Origin: an uncultured Collinsella sp.
Lineage (GTDB): Bacteria > Actinomycetota > Coriobacteriia > Coriobacteriales > Coriobacteriaceae
NCBI GenBank assembly: GCA_900553705.1
Contig: USEK01000008.1
Span: 1 to 23,420 of the forward strand
DNA: 23,420 bases
Reading direction: 5' to 3'
Shown: in pieces, positions 1 to 7,762 of the stretch
Layout of the letters: every line of letters begins with the position of its first letter
Position numbering within the stretch: the stretch's first letter is position 1
Program-made: the position numbers and the translations under genes
Notes under the pieces: model-generated
What the model was told of the DNA's origin: nothing
Databases searched by the model: none
What the model saw: the letters and a program-made list of their open reading frames with translations, nothing else

Positions 1-47
1 GAGATTCCTCTACGTCTCGTGGGCTCGGAGATGTGTATAAGAGACAG
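1..47 (+). other. Illumina Nextera adapter contamination (index read-through)
   Basis: Bases 14-47 match the Nextera read-2 transposase adapter, including the 19-bp mosaic end at 29-47. Bases 1-5 (GAGAT) are the end of the P7 flow-cell sequence, and bases 6-13 (TCCTCTAC) fit the primer-strand form of i7 index N712 as I remember the kit. This is library sequence, not genome. It also creates a false open frame: the ATG at 19 lies in the adapter and reads straight into the real gene fragment. Confidence 0.97.
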
Positions 48-363
48 TCTGTGCACCATCACCATCACCGAGAAGTTCAAGGACGACTGGGGCGACATCG
101 GCTTTGTCGTCAACATCACCAACAAGAGCGACAAGGACCTGACCTTCTACGCTCCTTCCGGCAAGACCAACGTCAACGGCACCATGAAGGAACCCTGGTT
201 CTCGGCTCACCTGATGCCCGGCACCAACGCTACCGAGGAATTCACGTTCTCGAACGGCGAGCTTGACAGCCTTGACGACCTGGTCAACACGACCATCGGC
301 ATCGACGCCTATCTGACCGATTCCTACGAGGACGTCGCCTCTTACACCGCAACCATCGCGTAA
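48..363 (+). CDS. C-terminal fragment of a beta-rich, probably secreted protein
   Basis: The 5' end is cut off by the contig end, leaving about 104 codons that stop at TAA 361-363. The fragment has alternating hydrophobic and polar residues (TITITEKF, IGFVVNITNKSDKDLTFYA, IDAYLTDSYEDVASYTATIA), an asparagine- and threonine-rich surface and no membrane segment. This fits the final beta-sandwich domain of an exported Ig-like or DUF4352/DUF5067-like protein. The motif NITNKSDKDLTFY is typical of such domains, where the strand describes interaction with neighbouring groups. The first ten apparent residues of the open frame (MGSEMCIRDS) are translated adapter and must be dropped. The 14-bp hairpin at 415-447 is a plausible terminator. 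The family name is not certain. Confidence 0.7.
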
Positions 364-414
364 CGGCACGTAACATCAGCCGCGGATTGGCGGACACATC
401 CGCGCACATGTCAA

Positions 415-447
415 GCGGGGCCGCAGGAGATAATCCTGCGGCCCCGC
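415..447. terminator. Hairpin terminator, probably for the 5' gene fragment
   Basis: A perfect 14-bp inverted repeat, GCGGGGCCGCAGGA at 415-428 and its complement at 434-447, has a 5-base loop (GATAA). It starts 51 bases after the stop codon at 363. There is no long T run (CGCTTTATG follows), so it may work in both directions between the two convergent genes. Confidence 0.6.
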
Positions 448-484
448 CGCTTTATGCCGACAGCACTGCCCATACAAGCAGGCT

Positions 485-515
485 GCCCGCCGTTTTTAGA
501 TGCAAAACGGCGGGC
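485..515. terminator. Second hairpin between the convergent genes
   Basis: A perfect 12-bp inverted repeat, GCCCGCCGTTTT at 485-496 and AAAACGGCGGGC at 504-515, has a 7-base loop. It lies 38 bases beyond the stop of the minus-strand response regulator (554-556) and is the likely terminator of that operon. The T run is inside the stem rather than after it. Confidence 0.5.
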
Positions 516-553
516 GACCTATCTTTGGCGTTGGAGCACGGGCGGCGCACCGA

Positions 554-1177
554 CTACGGGCGCTCCATATTGGGGACGATACTGCCTTCGGTCACCGCAT
601 GCACGGCAAGACGCATGATGTTGTCGTAGCCGGTCTTGCTCAGGATCTCCGAGATGCGGCGCTTGATGGTGCCCTCACTCATAAACAGCTCGGCCGCGAT
701 CTCGCGACGACTTTTGCCCTCGCAGGCGAGGCGCAAAATCGACAGCTCGACATCGTCGAGTGCCGCCGTGCCCGAAAAAATGCTCTCGGGCGGCTTGGGA
801 AACGTGCAATAGCCCGCCAGCGTGGAGCGCATCACGGCGAACAGCTCGTCAATACCGACGTTCTTGTACACAAAGCTATCGACACCGGCCTCGCGCGCCT
901 GATCGACAAAGGTGATCTCGGGCATGCCGGTCATGATAATGATGCGACACTCGGGCAGCTGCTCCTTGATACGCGCCGCCGCCACGATGCCGTTGGAATC
1001 ATGCTCGGTGCATACGTCCATCAGTATCATGTCCGGACGCTCCCTGAGCGCGGCACCCAAAGCCTCGGAGGCATCGGCGATGGCGGAAACAACGGTCATA
1101 TCGGGCTGGTCGCCAACGGAGCGCGCCAGGCTCTCGCGCAGGATGGCCTGGTCTTCGACGATTAACACGCGGATCAT
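554..1177 (-). CDS. LuxR/NarL-family response regulator
   Basis: This 207-residue protein has a receiver domain (about 1-120) followed by a LuxR-type helix-turn-helix (about 142-200). The receiver has the acidic pair E8/D9, the phospho-acceptor D54 (ILMDV), T83 and K105 (VYKN), so it looks functional. The DNA-binding part reads LRLACEGKSRREIAAELFMS, then GTIKRRISEIL, which keeps the usual pattern but has RR where many homologues have NH or SH. The start overlaps the kinase stop (ATGA, 1174-1177) and AAGGAG sits 6 bases upstream, so the two are translationally coupled. It is the output of the three-gene sensory operon. Its targets cannot be read from this window. Confidence 0.93.
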   Translation of the reverse strand: MIRVLIVEDQAILRESLARSVGDQPDMTVVSAIADASEALGAALRERPDMILMDVCTEHDSNGIVAAARIKEQLPECRIIIMTGMPEITFVDQAREAGVDSFVYKNVGIDELFAVMRSTLAGYCTFPKPPESIFSGTAALDDVELSILRLACEGKSRREIAAELFMSEGTIKRRISEILSKTGYDNIMRLAVHAVTEGSIVPNMERP

Positions 1178-2673
1178 GAGCTTCTCCTTTGGGATGTGTC
1201 GTTGGCGTTAAGCGGGATGGACACCGCAAGCGTAAAGGGCGGGGCGGCGTGGACCTCTAGGCTGCCACCCAGATCTTGCGCGACATGCCTCATACCTGGG
1301 ATACCCGTTCCCTCGCGATACGATACGGGGGCCGGGGACCCGTCGTTAGAAATCGTCATGCGCGCGACGGCGCCAGCATCCGCCCCCTCCTGCCACAGAC
1401 GCACGTGGACCCGATGCGCCTGCGCATGCTTGGTGGCATTGGTCGAGGCCTCACGGATAATCTGCAAAAATGCGGTGGCGACACGCGCGTCCTCAGGCAG
1501 CGCACCCTCAACATCGATCTGCACACTCACCAAACCAAAAGCATGGACGATATCACCCAGCTGTTCTGCAGGCTCGCTGGCACCGCCACCGCGCAGATCG
1601 GCAGCAATTGAGCGCAGCAACGGATCAATCTGCTCGATCGACTCATCGTCCAGACGCCCCTCCTCCAAATAGCGATGAAGAATGGACAGGCGCTGCCCGA
1701 TCACGTCGTGCACGCGAGCGCGCATACGTAGGTAGGCCGCATTGTCAGCAACTTTTTTGACTTCTTCGATCTGGGCTTGGAGCTCTTGGCCCGCAAGCTC
1801 AAGCAGGTGGTTGGCTTGCGCCAAGCGGTCATGAGCATGCGCGTACTCTGTCACATCAAGACCGATAATGCGCTCGAACGAACGGCCCGAAACCATAACG
1901 CGATCGCGCACAAATAGGCGAATCTCAGCGGGAGAGACCTCGACCACCGCACGCGCCTCACCAAAGCGGTCCAGATTAATCCGCACACGGTTCCTGCTGC
2001 TTTCGGGCATTTGCATGCTCAGTTTGCGCAGGTCGTTCCATGTGCTGCTCATGTCGCCTAGGTCGGTGGGCATATGAAGTTCCACCAGGTTTTTGCGCAT
2101 GCAGCGGTTCATGAGCAGCGGACGGCCCCTCGGGTCCAGATACAGGATGCCCACGGGAATCACGTTGATGGTCTCGATCGTCGAGAACATGGTGATATCC
2201 TCTTGGCGGTTACGGACGTCCATCAAGAGCGCCGCGATGGAGCGGAACAGGAAGAACGCTCCCTCTGCGATAAGGACAACGGTCCACGCCGAGCCCATGG
2301 CAAGCACCACCGGCGGTGTCACGGCGGCAACGAGCAGCAACTCGGCCAACATGACGGGGCGGCGGTAGTGCACCATAAGTACCACGCCATAGGCAAAGAT
2401 CGCGGCATTGAGCCACAACGCTCCGCCCATTGCCCTGGCGCAAACGTCAAGCGGCGCCACCAGATACGAGCCAGACGACGCGAATAAGATGAGCGCCGAA
2501 ATCATCAGGTGAAGCACAAGGCTCGCCTCGTAGGCGCAAATCACCTTACGGTTATAGGACGAGCGGCGCGATGCGATGAGCGGGACGTGGATCGTCTGCA
2601 GACACGCAGCCAGGGCAAAGACAACATCGAGCGCAACGATTTGGGGAAGGATGAGCGGGATCTGCATCGTCAC
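1174..2673 (-). CDS. Membrane sensor histidine kinase, NarL/HisKA_3 class
   Basis: This 499-residue kinase has about five or six hydrophobic segments in residues 10-150, a PAS-like linker (about 160-280), a coiled coil (about 280-315) and a HisKA_3 dimerisation domain with the phospho-acceptor H322 in the HDVIGQRL motif. A HATPase_c domain follows, with the N box around N412 (IIREASTNATKHA) and a G box (REGTGIPGMRHVAQDLGGSL). All catalytic motifs are present. The chosen GTG start overlaps the stop of the upstream receptor gene (GTGA, 2670-2673). An in-frame ATG two codons later (2665-2667) is equally possible. It probably phosphorylates the response regulator encoded immediately downstream. 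The stimulus is unknown and may be supplied by the upstream 7TM protein. Confidence 0.92.
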   Translation of the reverse strand: MTMQIPLILPQIVALDVVFALAACLQTIHVPLIASRRSSYNRKVICAYEASLVLHLMISALILFASSGSYLVAPLDVCARAMGGALWLNAAIFAYGVVLMVHYRRPVMLAELLLVAAVTPPVVLAMGSAWTVVLIAEGAFFLFRSIAALLMDVRNRQEDITMFSTIETINVIPVGILYLDPRGRPLLMNRCMRKNLVELHMPTDLGDMSSTWNDLRKLSMQMPESSRNRVRINLDRFGEARAVVEVSPAEIRLFVRDRVMVSGRSFERIIGLDVTEYAHAHDRLAQANHLLELAGQELQAQIEEVKKVADNAAYLRMRARVHDVIGQRLSILHRYLEEGRLDDESIEQIDPLLRSIAADLRGGGASEPAEQLGDIVHAFGLVSVQIDVEGALPEDARVATAFLQIIREASTNATKHAQAHRVHVRLWQEGADAGAVARMTISNDGSPAPVSYREGTGIPGMRHVAQDLGGSLEVHAAPPFTLAVSIPLNANDTSQRRSS

Positions 2674-4553
2674 TCACCCGCCCTTGGCATCAAGACGATC
2701 ATGCGCAGCTGGCCGGGCTCGCCCTCAAGGCGGTATGCCACGTTGCGCCCTTGCAGAGCGCTTTCGAGCTCTTGCGCAGCGGGCGTCTGCGAAAGATCTT
2801 CATCATCGTTGGAAAAAAGTGTGGCGCGCAGCTCGACACTGCATCGGTCATGGTCGCCCAAGTGATACATAAGCGCCGGATGGTCGGTGGTGTAGGCAAA
2901 AAACGCAAAGTCATACACGCAGTCGTACAGGGCGCTTACCGTACTGGCGTGCAACGGGCGCCGTATGGCGATAATCGAGGCGCAATCGATATCGATGGTG
3001 CGCAGGTCACTTGCGAGCTCGTTGGCAATGAGCTGAATGCGGTCGCGGTCAAAACCGCTCTCCCCGTGCTGTGCCAACGTGAGCGACCCCTTGCGCTTGC
3101 AATAGGCGACGAGCATCTTGGCGCGTTGCAGCATGCGGTAACGCTCGTGCGAAGACGCTTCGTCGGTCAACGGCGGCAGCGAGCTCAGCAGGTCGTACAT
3201 CCCTTCGAGCGCGCGGGCAAGCGCCTGGTCCACGTCTTGGACCAGCAAGGTCTCGGCCTCTTGATCTGCCAAATGCGTCTTAAGGTCGTAGTCGGCGGCG
3301 AGCAGCTCGTTTTGACGCTGCAGCTCCATGCGACGATGTGCCAGTTCACGGTTAAGCTCGTTGAGCTCCGATACGTCTTGGGCAAGCAGGGCCGATCCGC
3401 CCAGCAGCGGAAAGGCGCGATACATTACATCGGGATCGGACGCCACGGCAAAGGCATGGGCGCGCCCGTGCTCCTGGGTCCGCAACTCCTCGCGCACGCC
3501 TACCGGTATTGGCTTTGACACTGGCGTGGCATAGACTTCCTGCAGGTCGCGCGTTAGAACTTTGAGGTCGAGCGGCAAGGTGTCGAAGATGCCAGCGATG
3601 TCGTGATACGACGGAATGACACCGCAATCGAGACAGATTTCCATCGCCACCACGCACAGGACGCAATAGACGAGCGAGAAGTTGAGCCTCCATGCCCAGG
3701 GCACGCGCAACGCATACGAGATGGCAAAGAATGCGCCACCCAGCAGTACGAGCGCCGCCGTGCCCGAGAAACGCTGGATGCGAAAGGACGAGGACCGGCC
3801 AACCAGGATAAAAAAGGCCACGAAGTTAAAGGCCGTCCACACGAGGACGGCGAAATAACCCCAGCCGTACGTGTAGTCGTTGCTCCAGGTGTCACTTGTG
3901 CGGTCAAAGCGGAAGACCTGCTGGTGAAAATCGTTGGTGAGCACAAATCCGATAAGCAGGATGGCCACAATCCACAGCGCAGCGCAGTAGCGGCGACCCA
4001 GGCGGTGTTGCTCCAGGCCCGCAAGGCGCAGACCACACAACTGGTAGAGCAGCGGAATGAGCGTCATGGGCACGTAGTACAGGTACCACAGCACGGTGGC
4101 ATAGAACGGCGTGAACGACTTGTACTTGAGAATGACTTCGATCATCCACAGGGCGCAGATGGTGGCAATGGCAACAAGGCGACGGCGCAACACATAGTCC
4201 AAACAGCGCAGATAGACCGATACGCCCCAAATCGAAAATGCAATTGCGGCGACAAGCAGCGGCAGAGAGCTCGAATGGACGAGCGCATCCACAACCTCTT
4301 CGGACACCTCGCTATAGGCGGGCACGACGTTAGAAAGTTTGGGGTCGGAGGCGAACAGTGCCGGCAAGACTGCCAAAAGCATGAGGAACAGTGCGGTGAT
4401 GGCGCCGGCGATAGCAAAGACGCGGTGACGGTACGCCTGATGTGTTATGCCAACAAGGAATCGCGGCATGGCGAAGAGCCTGCCGCCCCTGGGATCCGCC
4501 ACGGGTGCGGATCGGGCGGCCGCGTGGCCGATATGTCGCTCGCGGGTACCCAT
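2670..4553 (-). CDS. 7TM receptor with coiled coil and degenerate kinase-like C-terminus
   Basis: The protein is about 627 residues. Around seven to nine hydrophobic segments occupy the first half, resembling the histidine-kinase N-terminal 7TM domain. A coiled coil follows (SELNELNRELAHRRMELQRQ), then a soluble C-terminal half. The last 150 residues have the spacing of a HATPase_c fold, but where an N box should lie the sequence reads SALYDCVYDFAFFAY, with no Asn and no G boxes. I also see no HisKA His. It therefore looks like a receptor/pseudokinase working with the downstream kinase, to which it is joined by GTGA. The start is uncertain. The frame is open up to 4640, but that lies inside the hairpin at 4621-4656. 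ATG 4553 sits 9 bases after a -10-like TACACT (4563-4568), and ATG 4469 is also possible. Confidence 0.8.
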   Translation of the reverse strand: MGTRERHIGHAAARSAPVADPRGGRLFAMPRFLVGITHQAYRHRVFAIAGAITALFLMLLAVLPALFASDPKLSNVVPAYSEVSEEVVDALVHSSSLPLLVAAIAFSIWGVSVYLRCLDYVLRRRLVAIATICALWMIEVILKYKSFTPFYATVLWYLYYVPMTLIPLLYQLCGLRLAGLEQHRLGRRYCAALWIVAILLIGFVLTNDFHQQVFRFDRTSDTWSNDYTYGWGYFAVLVWTAFNFVAFFILVGRSSSFRIQRFSGTAALVLLGGAFFAISYALRVPWAWRLNFSLVYCVLCVVAMEICLDCGVIPSYHDIAGIFDTLPLDLKVLTRDLQEVYATPVSKPIPVGVREELRTQEHGRAHAFAVASDPDVMYRAFPLLGGSALLAQDVSELNELNRELAHRRMELQRQNELLAADYDLKTHLADQEAETLLVQDVDQALARALEGMYDLLSSLPPLTDEASSHERYRMLQRAKMLVAYCKRKGSLTLAQHGESGFDRDRIQLIANELASDLRTIDIDCASIIAIRRPLHASTVSALYDCVYDFAFFAYTTDHPALMYHLGDHDRCSVELRATLFSNDDEDLSQTPAAQELESALQGRNVAYRLEGEPGQLRMIVLMPRAGE

Positions 4554-4620
4554 AGTGCTTTTAGTGTACCGACAGATGGGTCGAAAAAGCGGGCCGCATG
4601 TCCCAAAATTCGCAGACGGC

Positions 4621-4656
4621 AAGGCGCCCGGCGAGCACATACTCGCCGGGCGCCTT
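4621..4656 (-). terminator. Hairpin after the 6-phospho-beta-glucosidase gene
   Basis: A perfect 15-bp inverted repeat (AAGGCGCCCGGCGAG at 4621-4635, complement at 4642-4656) has a 6-base loop. It begins 29 bases beyond the TAG of the minus-strand glycosidase gene and precedes the receptor gene, so it probably separates the two transcripts. The U tract is weak. Confidence 0.6.
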
Positions 4657-4685
4657 GGTTAGGAGGCTACGGTTATCGGGAAAGC

Positions 4686-6116
4686 CTAGGCCAAATCTTC
4701 GCCGTTGGTGGCGATAACCTTCTTGTACCAGTCAAAGCTCTTCTTTTTGGAGCGCTTGAGGGTGCCGTTGCCCGCATCATCGCGGTCCACATAGATAAAG
4801 CCGTAGCGCTTGGACATCTCGCCCGTGCCGGCAGACACCAGGTCAATCGGGCCCCAGGTGGTGTAGCCCAGCAGGTCAACGCCGTCCTCGGTCACCGCAT
4901 CGCGCATCGCGGCGATATGCTGGCGCAGGTAGTCGATACGGTAGTCGTCGTTGATGGAACCATCCTCCTCGACAACATCCTTGGCGCCCAGGCCGTTCTC
5001 AACCACAAACAGCGGCTTCTGATAACGGTCGTACAGGTCGTTGAGCGTAATGCGGAAGCCCAGTGGATCGATGGCCCAGCCCCACTGGCTCTCCTGCAGG
5101 TAGGGGTTCTTGGCGCCGGCGAAGGCGTTGCCCTGGGTGCGCTCGACATCGGGGTTATCGGCACCGGCGGAGCAACGGGTGCTGTAATAGCTAAAGCTGA
5201 TGAAGTCGACGGTGTTGGCGGCCAGGATCTCGCGGTCCTCGTCCGTCATGCCCACATCGATACCCAGACGCTCGAGCTTCTTGACGGCATAGGCCGGGTA
5301 GTAGCCACGGCTCTGAACGTCGACGAAGAAGTAATTGTCCTGATTGTCGAGCTGCGCCTGGCGCACATCGCCCGGACGACAGCTGTAGGGGTAGTAGCTA
5401 CCTGCGGCGAGCATGCAGCCAATCTTGACCTCGGGGTCGATCTCGTGGGCAATCTTGGTTGCCCAAGCGCTGGCAACGAGCTCGTTGTGGGCGGCCAGGT
5501 ACTCGACAGCCTCCTTGTTCTCGCCCTCCTCAAAGACCAGACCGGCACCCATAAACGGCAGGTGCAAGATCATATTGATCTCGTTAAAGGTAAGCCAGTA
5601 CTTCACCAGACCCTTGTAGCGGGTAAAGATTGTGGTCGCGAGGTTCTTGTAGAAGTCGATGAGCTTACGGTTGCGCCAGCCGCCGTACTCCTTGATGAGG
5701 TGAATCGGACAGTCGAAGTGCGCGATGGTCACGAGCGGCTCGATGCCGTGCTTTTGACACTCGCGGAATACATCCTCGTAGAAGGCCAGGCCAGCCTCAT
5801 TGGGCTCGGTCTCGTCGCCGTTGGGGAAGATGCGGGTCCAAGCCAGGCTCATACGGAAGGTCTTAAAGCCCATCTCGGCAAAGAGAGCAATGTCCTCTTT
5901 GTAGTGGTGATAGAAATCGATGCCGGTCTGCGCGGGATAGTAATAGCCGTCCTCGAAGTCGAGCATTTTACGCTGGCCGGAGACCACCGCATAGCGCTCG
6001 GGGCCGTGCGGAGCCACGTCCACGTTGGCAAGGCCGCGGCCGTCCACGTTATAGGCGCCCTCGCACTGGTTGGCAGCCGTCGCGCCGCCCCACAGGAAGT
6101 CTTTACAGAAAGCCAT
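4686..6116 (-). CDS. GH1 family 6-phospho-beta-glucosidase
   Basis: This 476-residue cytoplasmic glycosidase would hydrolyse phosphorylated beta-glucosides (such as cellobiose-, salicin- or arbutin-phosphate) delivered by a PTS. It starts with the GH1 signature FLWGGATAANQCEGAY. The acid/base Glu is about E179 (WLTFNEIN) and the nucleophile about E373 (FVVENGLG). Near the C-terminus SAGTGEMSKRYGFIYVDRDD carries the Ser/Lys/Tyr phosphate-binding pattern that separates 6-phospho enzymes from plain beta-glucosidases. Length is normal for the family. I chose ATG 6116 because AAAGGA lies 8 bases upstream; the frame extends to 6134 without a better signal. No PTS gene is adjacent in this window, so the gene appears to stand alone. 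Confidence 0.95.
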   Translation of the reverse strand: MAFCKDFLWGGATAANQCEGAYNVDGRGLANVDVAPHGPERYAVVSGQRKMLDFEDGYYYPAQTGIDFYHHYKEDIALFAEMGFKTFRMSLAWTRIFPNGDETEPNEAGLAFYEDVFRECQKHGIEPLVTIAHFDCPIHLIKEYGGWRNRKLIDFYKNLATTIFTRYKGLVKYWLTFNEINMILHLPFMGAGLVFEEGENKEAVEYLAAHNELVASAWATKIAHEIDPEVKIGCMLAAGSYYPYSCRPGDVRQAQLDNQDNYFFVDVQSRGYYPAYAVKKLERLGIDVGMTDEDREILAANTVDFISFSYYSTRCSAGADNPDVERTQGNAFAGAKNPYLQESQWGWAIDPLGFRITLNDLYDRYQKPLFVVENGLGAKDVVEEDGSINDDYRIDYLRQHIAAMRDAVTEDGVDLLGYTTWGPIDLVSAGTGEMSKRYGFIYVDRDDAGNGTLKRSKKKSFDWYKKVIATNGEDLA

Positions 6117-6140
6117 ACATCGATCCTTTCGCACGCTGTT

Positions 6141-6168
6141 GTCATAGGCTCAGTATCCCTGCAAACAA
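6141..6168 (-). promoter_or_regulatory. Candidate promoter of the 6-phospho-beta-glucosidase gene
   Basis: On the minus strand a -35-like TTGTTT (6163-6168) and a -10-like TATGAC (6141-6146) are separated by 16 bases, 24 bases before the ATG. Both depart from consensus. It is the best candidate in the gap; I saw no clear catabolite-repression site. Confidence 0.4.
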
Positions 6169-6278
6169 CGCGTCGCTCAACGGCAACGGCGCAGGCCGAT
6201 ACTTCTTTTCGCGCGCGGGTGCTCGGCAGCCGCCCCCGCCTGACACTTTTTGATACCGCCGCCCTACACCACCACAAT

Positions 6279-6452
6279 GGGGACAGGCACCTTTGTGGCG
6301 GCTTGGGCCCGGTTTGGCTCGATCTGTAACAGGTAGGCCGTCGAAACCGAGCCTGGTGTTACAGATCGAGATTGTTCGGTCTGTCCCCTGCAGTTTGTCT
6401 AAATCTGTAACAGGTAGAGACGATTTAGCCCGCTAGATGTTACAGATCGAGA
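6279..6452. repeat. Composite palindromic intergenic repeat (two 50-bp units)
   Basis: Two units of exactly 50 bp lie 81 bp apart, at 6322-6371 and 6403-6452. Each begins ATCTGTAACAGGTAG, has a 20-base variable core, and ends TGTTACAGATCGAGA, so each is a large hairpin with matching arms. The cores differ. Around the first unit GGGGACAG (6279-6286) and CTGTCCCC (6381-6388) form a wider inverted pair, and CCACAA (6272-6277) pairs with TTGTGG (6293-6298). The rest of the 6117-6461 gap holds only the glycosidase promoter region; there is no gene. It looks like a REP-like or MITE-like mobile palindrome. Confidence 0.75.
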
Positions 6453-6461
6453 CAGAAGATT

Positions 6462-7106
6462 CTAGTCGCAGGCGATATCGAGGTTTTTGCCGATGAGGCC
6501 TACGTAGCCGCCCTCGGCAGCCTTGGGGCTGTCAGCATGGCAGAGAACCCACTTGTCGGCCTTCCAGTAGCAGTAGCTGTCACCGGCGGTAGGCATGTCG
6601 GTTGCGGCCTCGGGGCGCGGGCCGTTGGTGCCGGCGGGAAGCGCCACCATCACCTGGAAGCCACCGTCGTCGACCATGCACGGCGTGTAGTGGAGCGTGG
6701 TGTTGAAGACCTCGACAACCTTGCCCGCCGGCACGCAGAACGCCTTGACGCACGCGGTATCGAGCTTGCCGTCCTCGATCTCCCAGCGATGCGCCACGAG
6801 CAGGATAAAGTCGCGCGCGCCCAGGTTGAACTCACTCGCGCGGTGGTACTCCAGGCAGTTGAGACGCGTGTTGTGGCCGTTGCACCAGCCGAGCTGGAAG
6901 GGACGGCCACCAAACATGAGAAAGCCCAGTTTATCGGCATCCTTGACGCCCTCGAGCTCCGGCGCACTTGCAACGTACTTGCTGCCCTCGGGGATGGGCG
7001 TGGCAGAGAGCGCCTCGAGCACGGGCGACGTGAGCTCAGACGGAACGTCATCCCAAACGTTGCCATAGGATTTGAACTCGGGATCGTTGACAGAGTAGAT
7101 ATGCAT
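6462..7106 (-). CDS. DUF4867-like cupin-type protein
   Basis: This 214-residue protein resembles the DUF4867 family as I remember it: an N-terminal IYSVNDPEFKSYG block and a central GWCNGHNTRLNCLEYHRASE block. H78, E86, H88 and E92 in that block look like a cupin metal site. No signal peptide or membrane segment is seen, so it is cytoplasmic. The family has no established function that I know of; members tend to occur near carbohydrate genes, and a sugar isomerase or epimerase-like role is only a guess. ATG 7106 is preferred because AGGAG lies 5 bases upstream; the GTG at 7112 would overlap that site. A promoter with an operator-like palindrome lies just upstream. Confidence 0.78.
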   Translation of the reverse strand: MHIYSVNDPEFKSYGNVWDDVPSELTSPVLEALSATPIPEGSKYVASAPELEGVKDADKLGFLMFGGRPFQLGWCNGHNTRLNCLEYHRASEFNLGARDFILLVAHRWEIEDGKLDTACVKAFCVPAGKVVEVFNTTLHYTPCMVDDGGFQVMVALPAGTNGPRPEAATDMPTAGDSYCYWKADKWVLCHADSPKAAEGGYVGLIGKNLDIACD

Positions 7107-7116
7107 GTTCACTCCT

Positions 7117-7140
7117 GTTCGTAAATGTGACTATACGAAC
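7117..7140 (-). promoter_or_regulatory. Operator-like palindrome over the -10 of the DUF4867 gene
   Basis: GTTCGTA (7117-7123) and TACGAAC (7134-7140) form a perfect 7-bp inverted repeat with a 10-base spacer. On the minus strand a -10-like TATAGT (7130-7135) straddles one arm and the spacer, 23 bases before the start codon. A repressor bound here would block the promoter. The -35 is not clear. Confidence 0.5.
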
Positions 7141-7190
7141 ATTCTAGAACAAACATGAGCGATTTTGAACGCTCGTCCCGACCAATCAAC

Positions 7191-7221
7191 AAAAAGGCGC
7201 CCCCGCATAAGCGAAGGCGCC
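7191..7221 (-). terminator. Intrinsic terminator of luxS
   Basis: On the minus strand the arm GGCGCCTTCGC (7221-7211), a 4-base loop and the arm GCGGGGGCGCC (7206-7196) form an 11-bp stem with two G-U pairs, followed by five Ts (7195-7191). It begins 29 bases after the luxS stop and is a textbook intrinsic terminator. Confidence 0.85.
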
Positions 7222-7250
7222 CAATGCGCTCGTTTTGGGCGATAAAGCTC

Positions 7251-7739
7251 TTACGCCTGCTGATAGTGCAGGTGCTTCTCGTCGATATCGGCCAGGTCGC
7301 GGTTGAGGTAACGGCGTGCGAGCCAGTTAGCCATAGGAAGGTTCTGGTCCAGGTAGTTACCGCACTCCTCGGGAGCGGCACCGGGGACATCGCCCTCAAA
7401 GCCAGCAACAAACTCGAACAGCTCGCGCACGAGCGGCAGAATCTCCTCGCTCGTCACCTCGCCAAACACGACGAGGTAAAAGCCCGTGCGGCAGCCCATG
7501 GGGCCAAAGTAGACAATGCGGCTCGACCACTCGGCATGGTTGCGGAGGAACGTCGCGCCCAGGTGTTCGATGGTGTGGCACTCGGCCGTGTTCATGACCG
7601 GCTCCTTATTGGGCGTGGTCAGGCGTAGGTCAAAGGTGGTGACGGCGGCGGCGGTCGCCGGATCGCGGTCGATGCGGCTCACGTACACGCCGGGCTCAAG
7701 CAGCAGATGGTCAACGGAAAAGCTCGCGATGCGCTCCAT
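7251..7739 (-). CDS. luxS: S-ribosylhomocysteine lyase LuxS
   Basis: This 162-residue enzyme cleaves S-ribosylhomocysteine to homocysteine and DPD, the precursor of the AI-2 signal, in the activated methyl cycle. The metal site is intact: H55 and H59 in the motif ECHTIEHLGATFLRN, and C126 in EECGNYLD. E58 and the catalytic C83 (GPMGCRTGFYL) are also present. Length matches the family (about 155-165). AGAGGA lies 6 bases before ATG 7739. It has its own terminator downstream and a large hairpin upstream, so it is probably a single-gene transcript. The nucleosidase Pfs, which makes its substrate, is not in the window. Confidence 0.98.
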   Translation of the reverse strand: MERIASFSVDHLLLEPGVYVSRIDRDPATAAAVTTFDLRLTTPNKEPVMNTAECHTIEHLGATFLRNHAEWSSRIVYFGPMGCRTGFYLVVFGEVTSEEILPLVRELFEFVAGFEGDVPGAAPEECGNYLDQNLPMANWLARRYLNRDLADIDEKHLHYQQA

Positions 7740-7762
7740 GGCAGATCCTCTCGATAGTCAAA

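Noticed and set aside
4554..4640. Extended N-terminus of the 7TM receptor
   Set aside because: It would start inside the glycosidase gene's terminator hairpin and lacks a ribosome-binding site.
3603..6329. 908-codon plus-strand open frame opposite the receptor and glycosidase genes
   Set aside because: It is antisense to two well-supported genes, has low-complexity His/Val/Gly-rich sequence and no recognisable motif. Long antisense frames are common in GC-rich genomes.
6279..6452. CRISPR array
   Set aside because: There are only two units, each palindromic and with an internal rather than external variable part. No cas gene is present.
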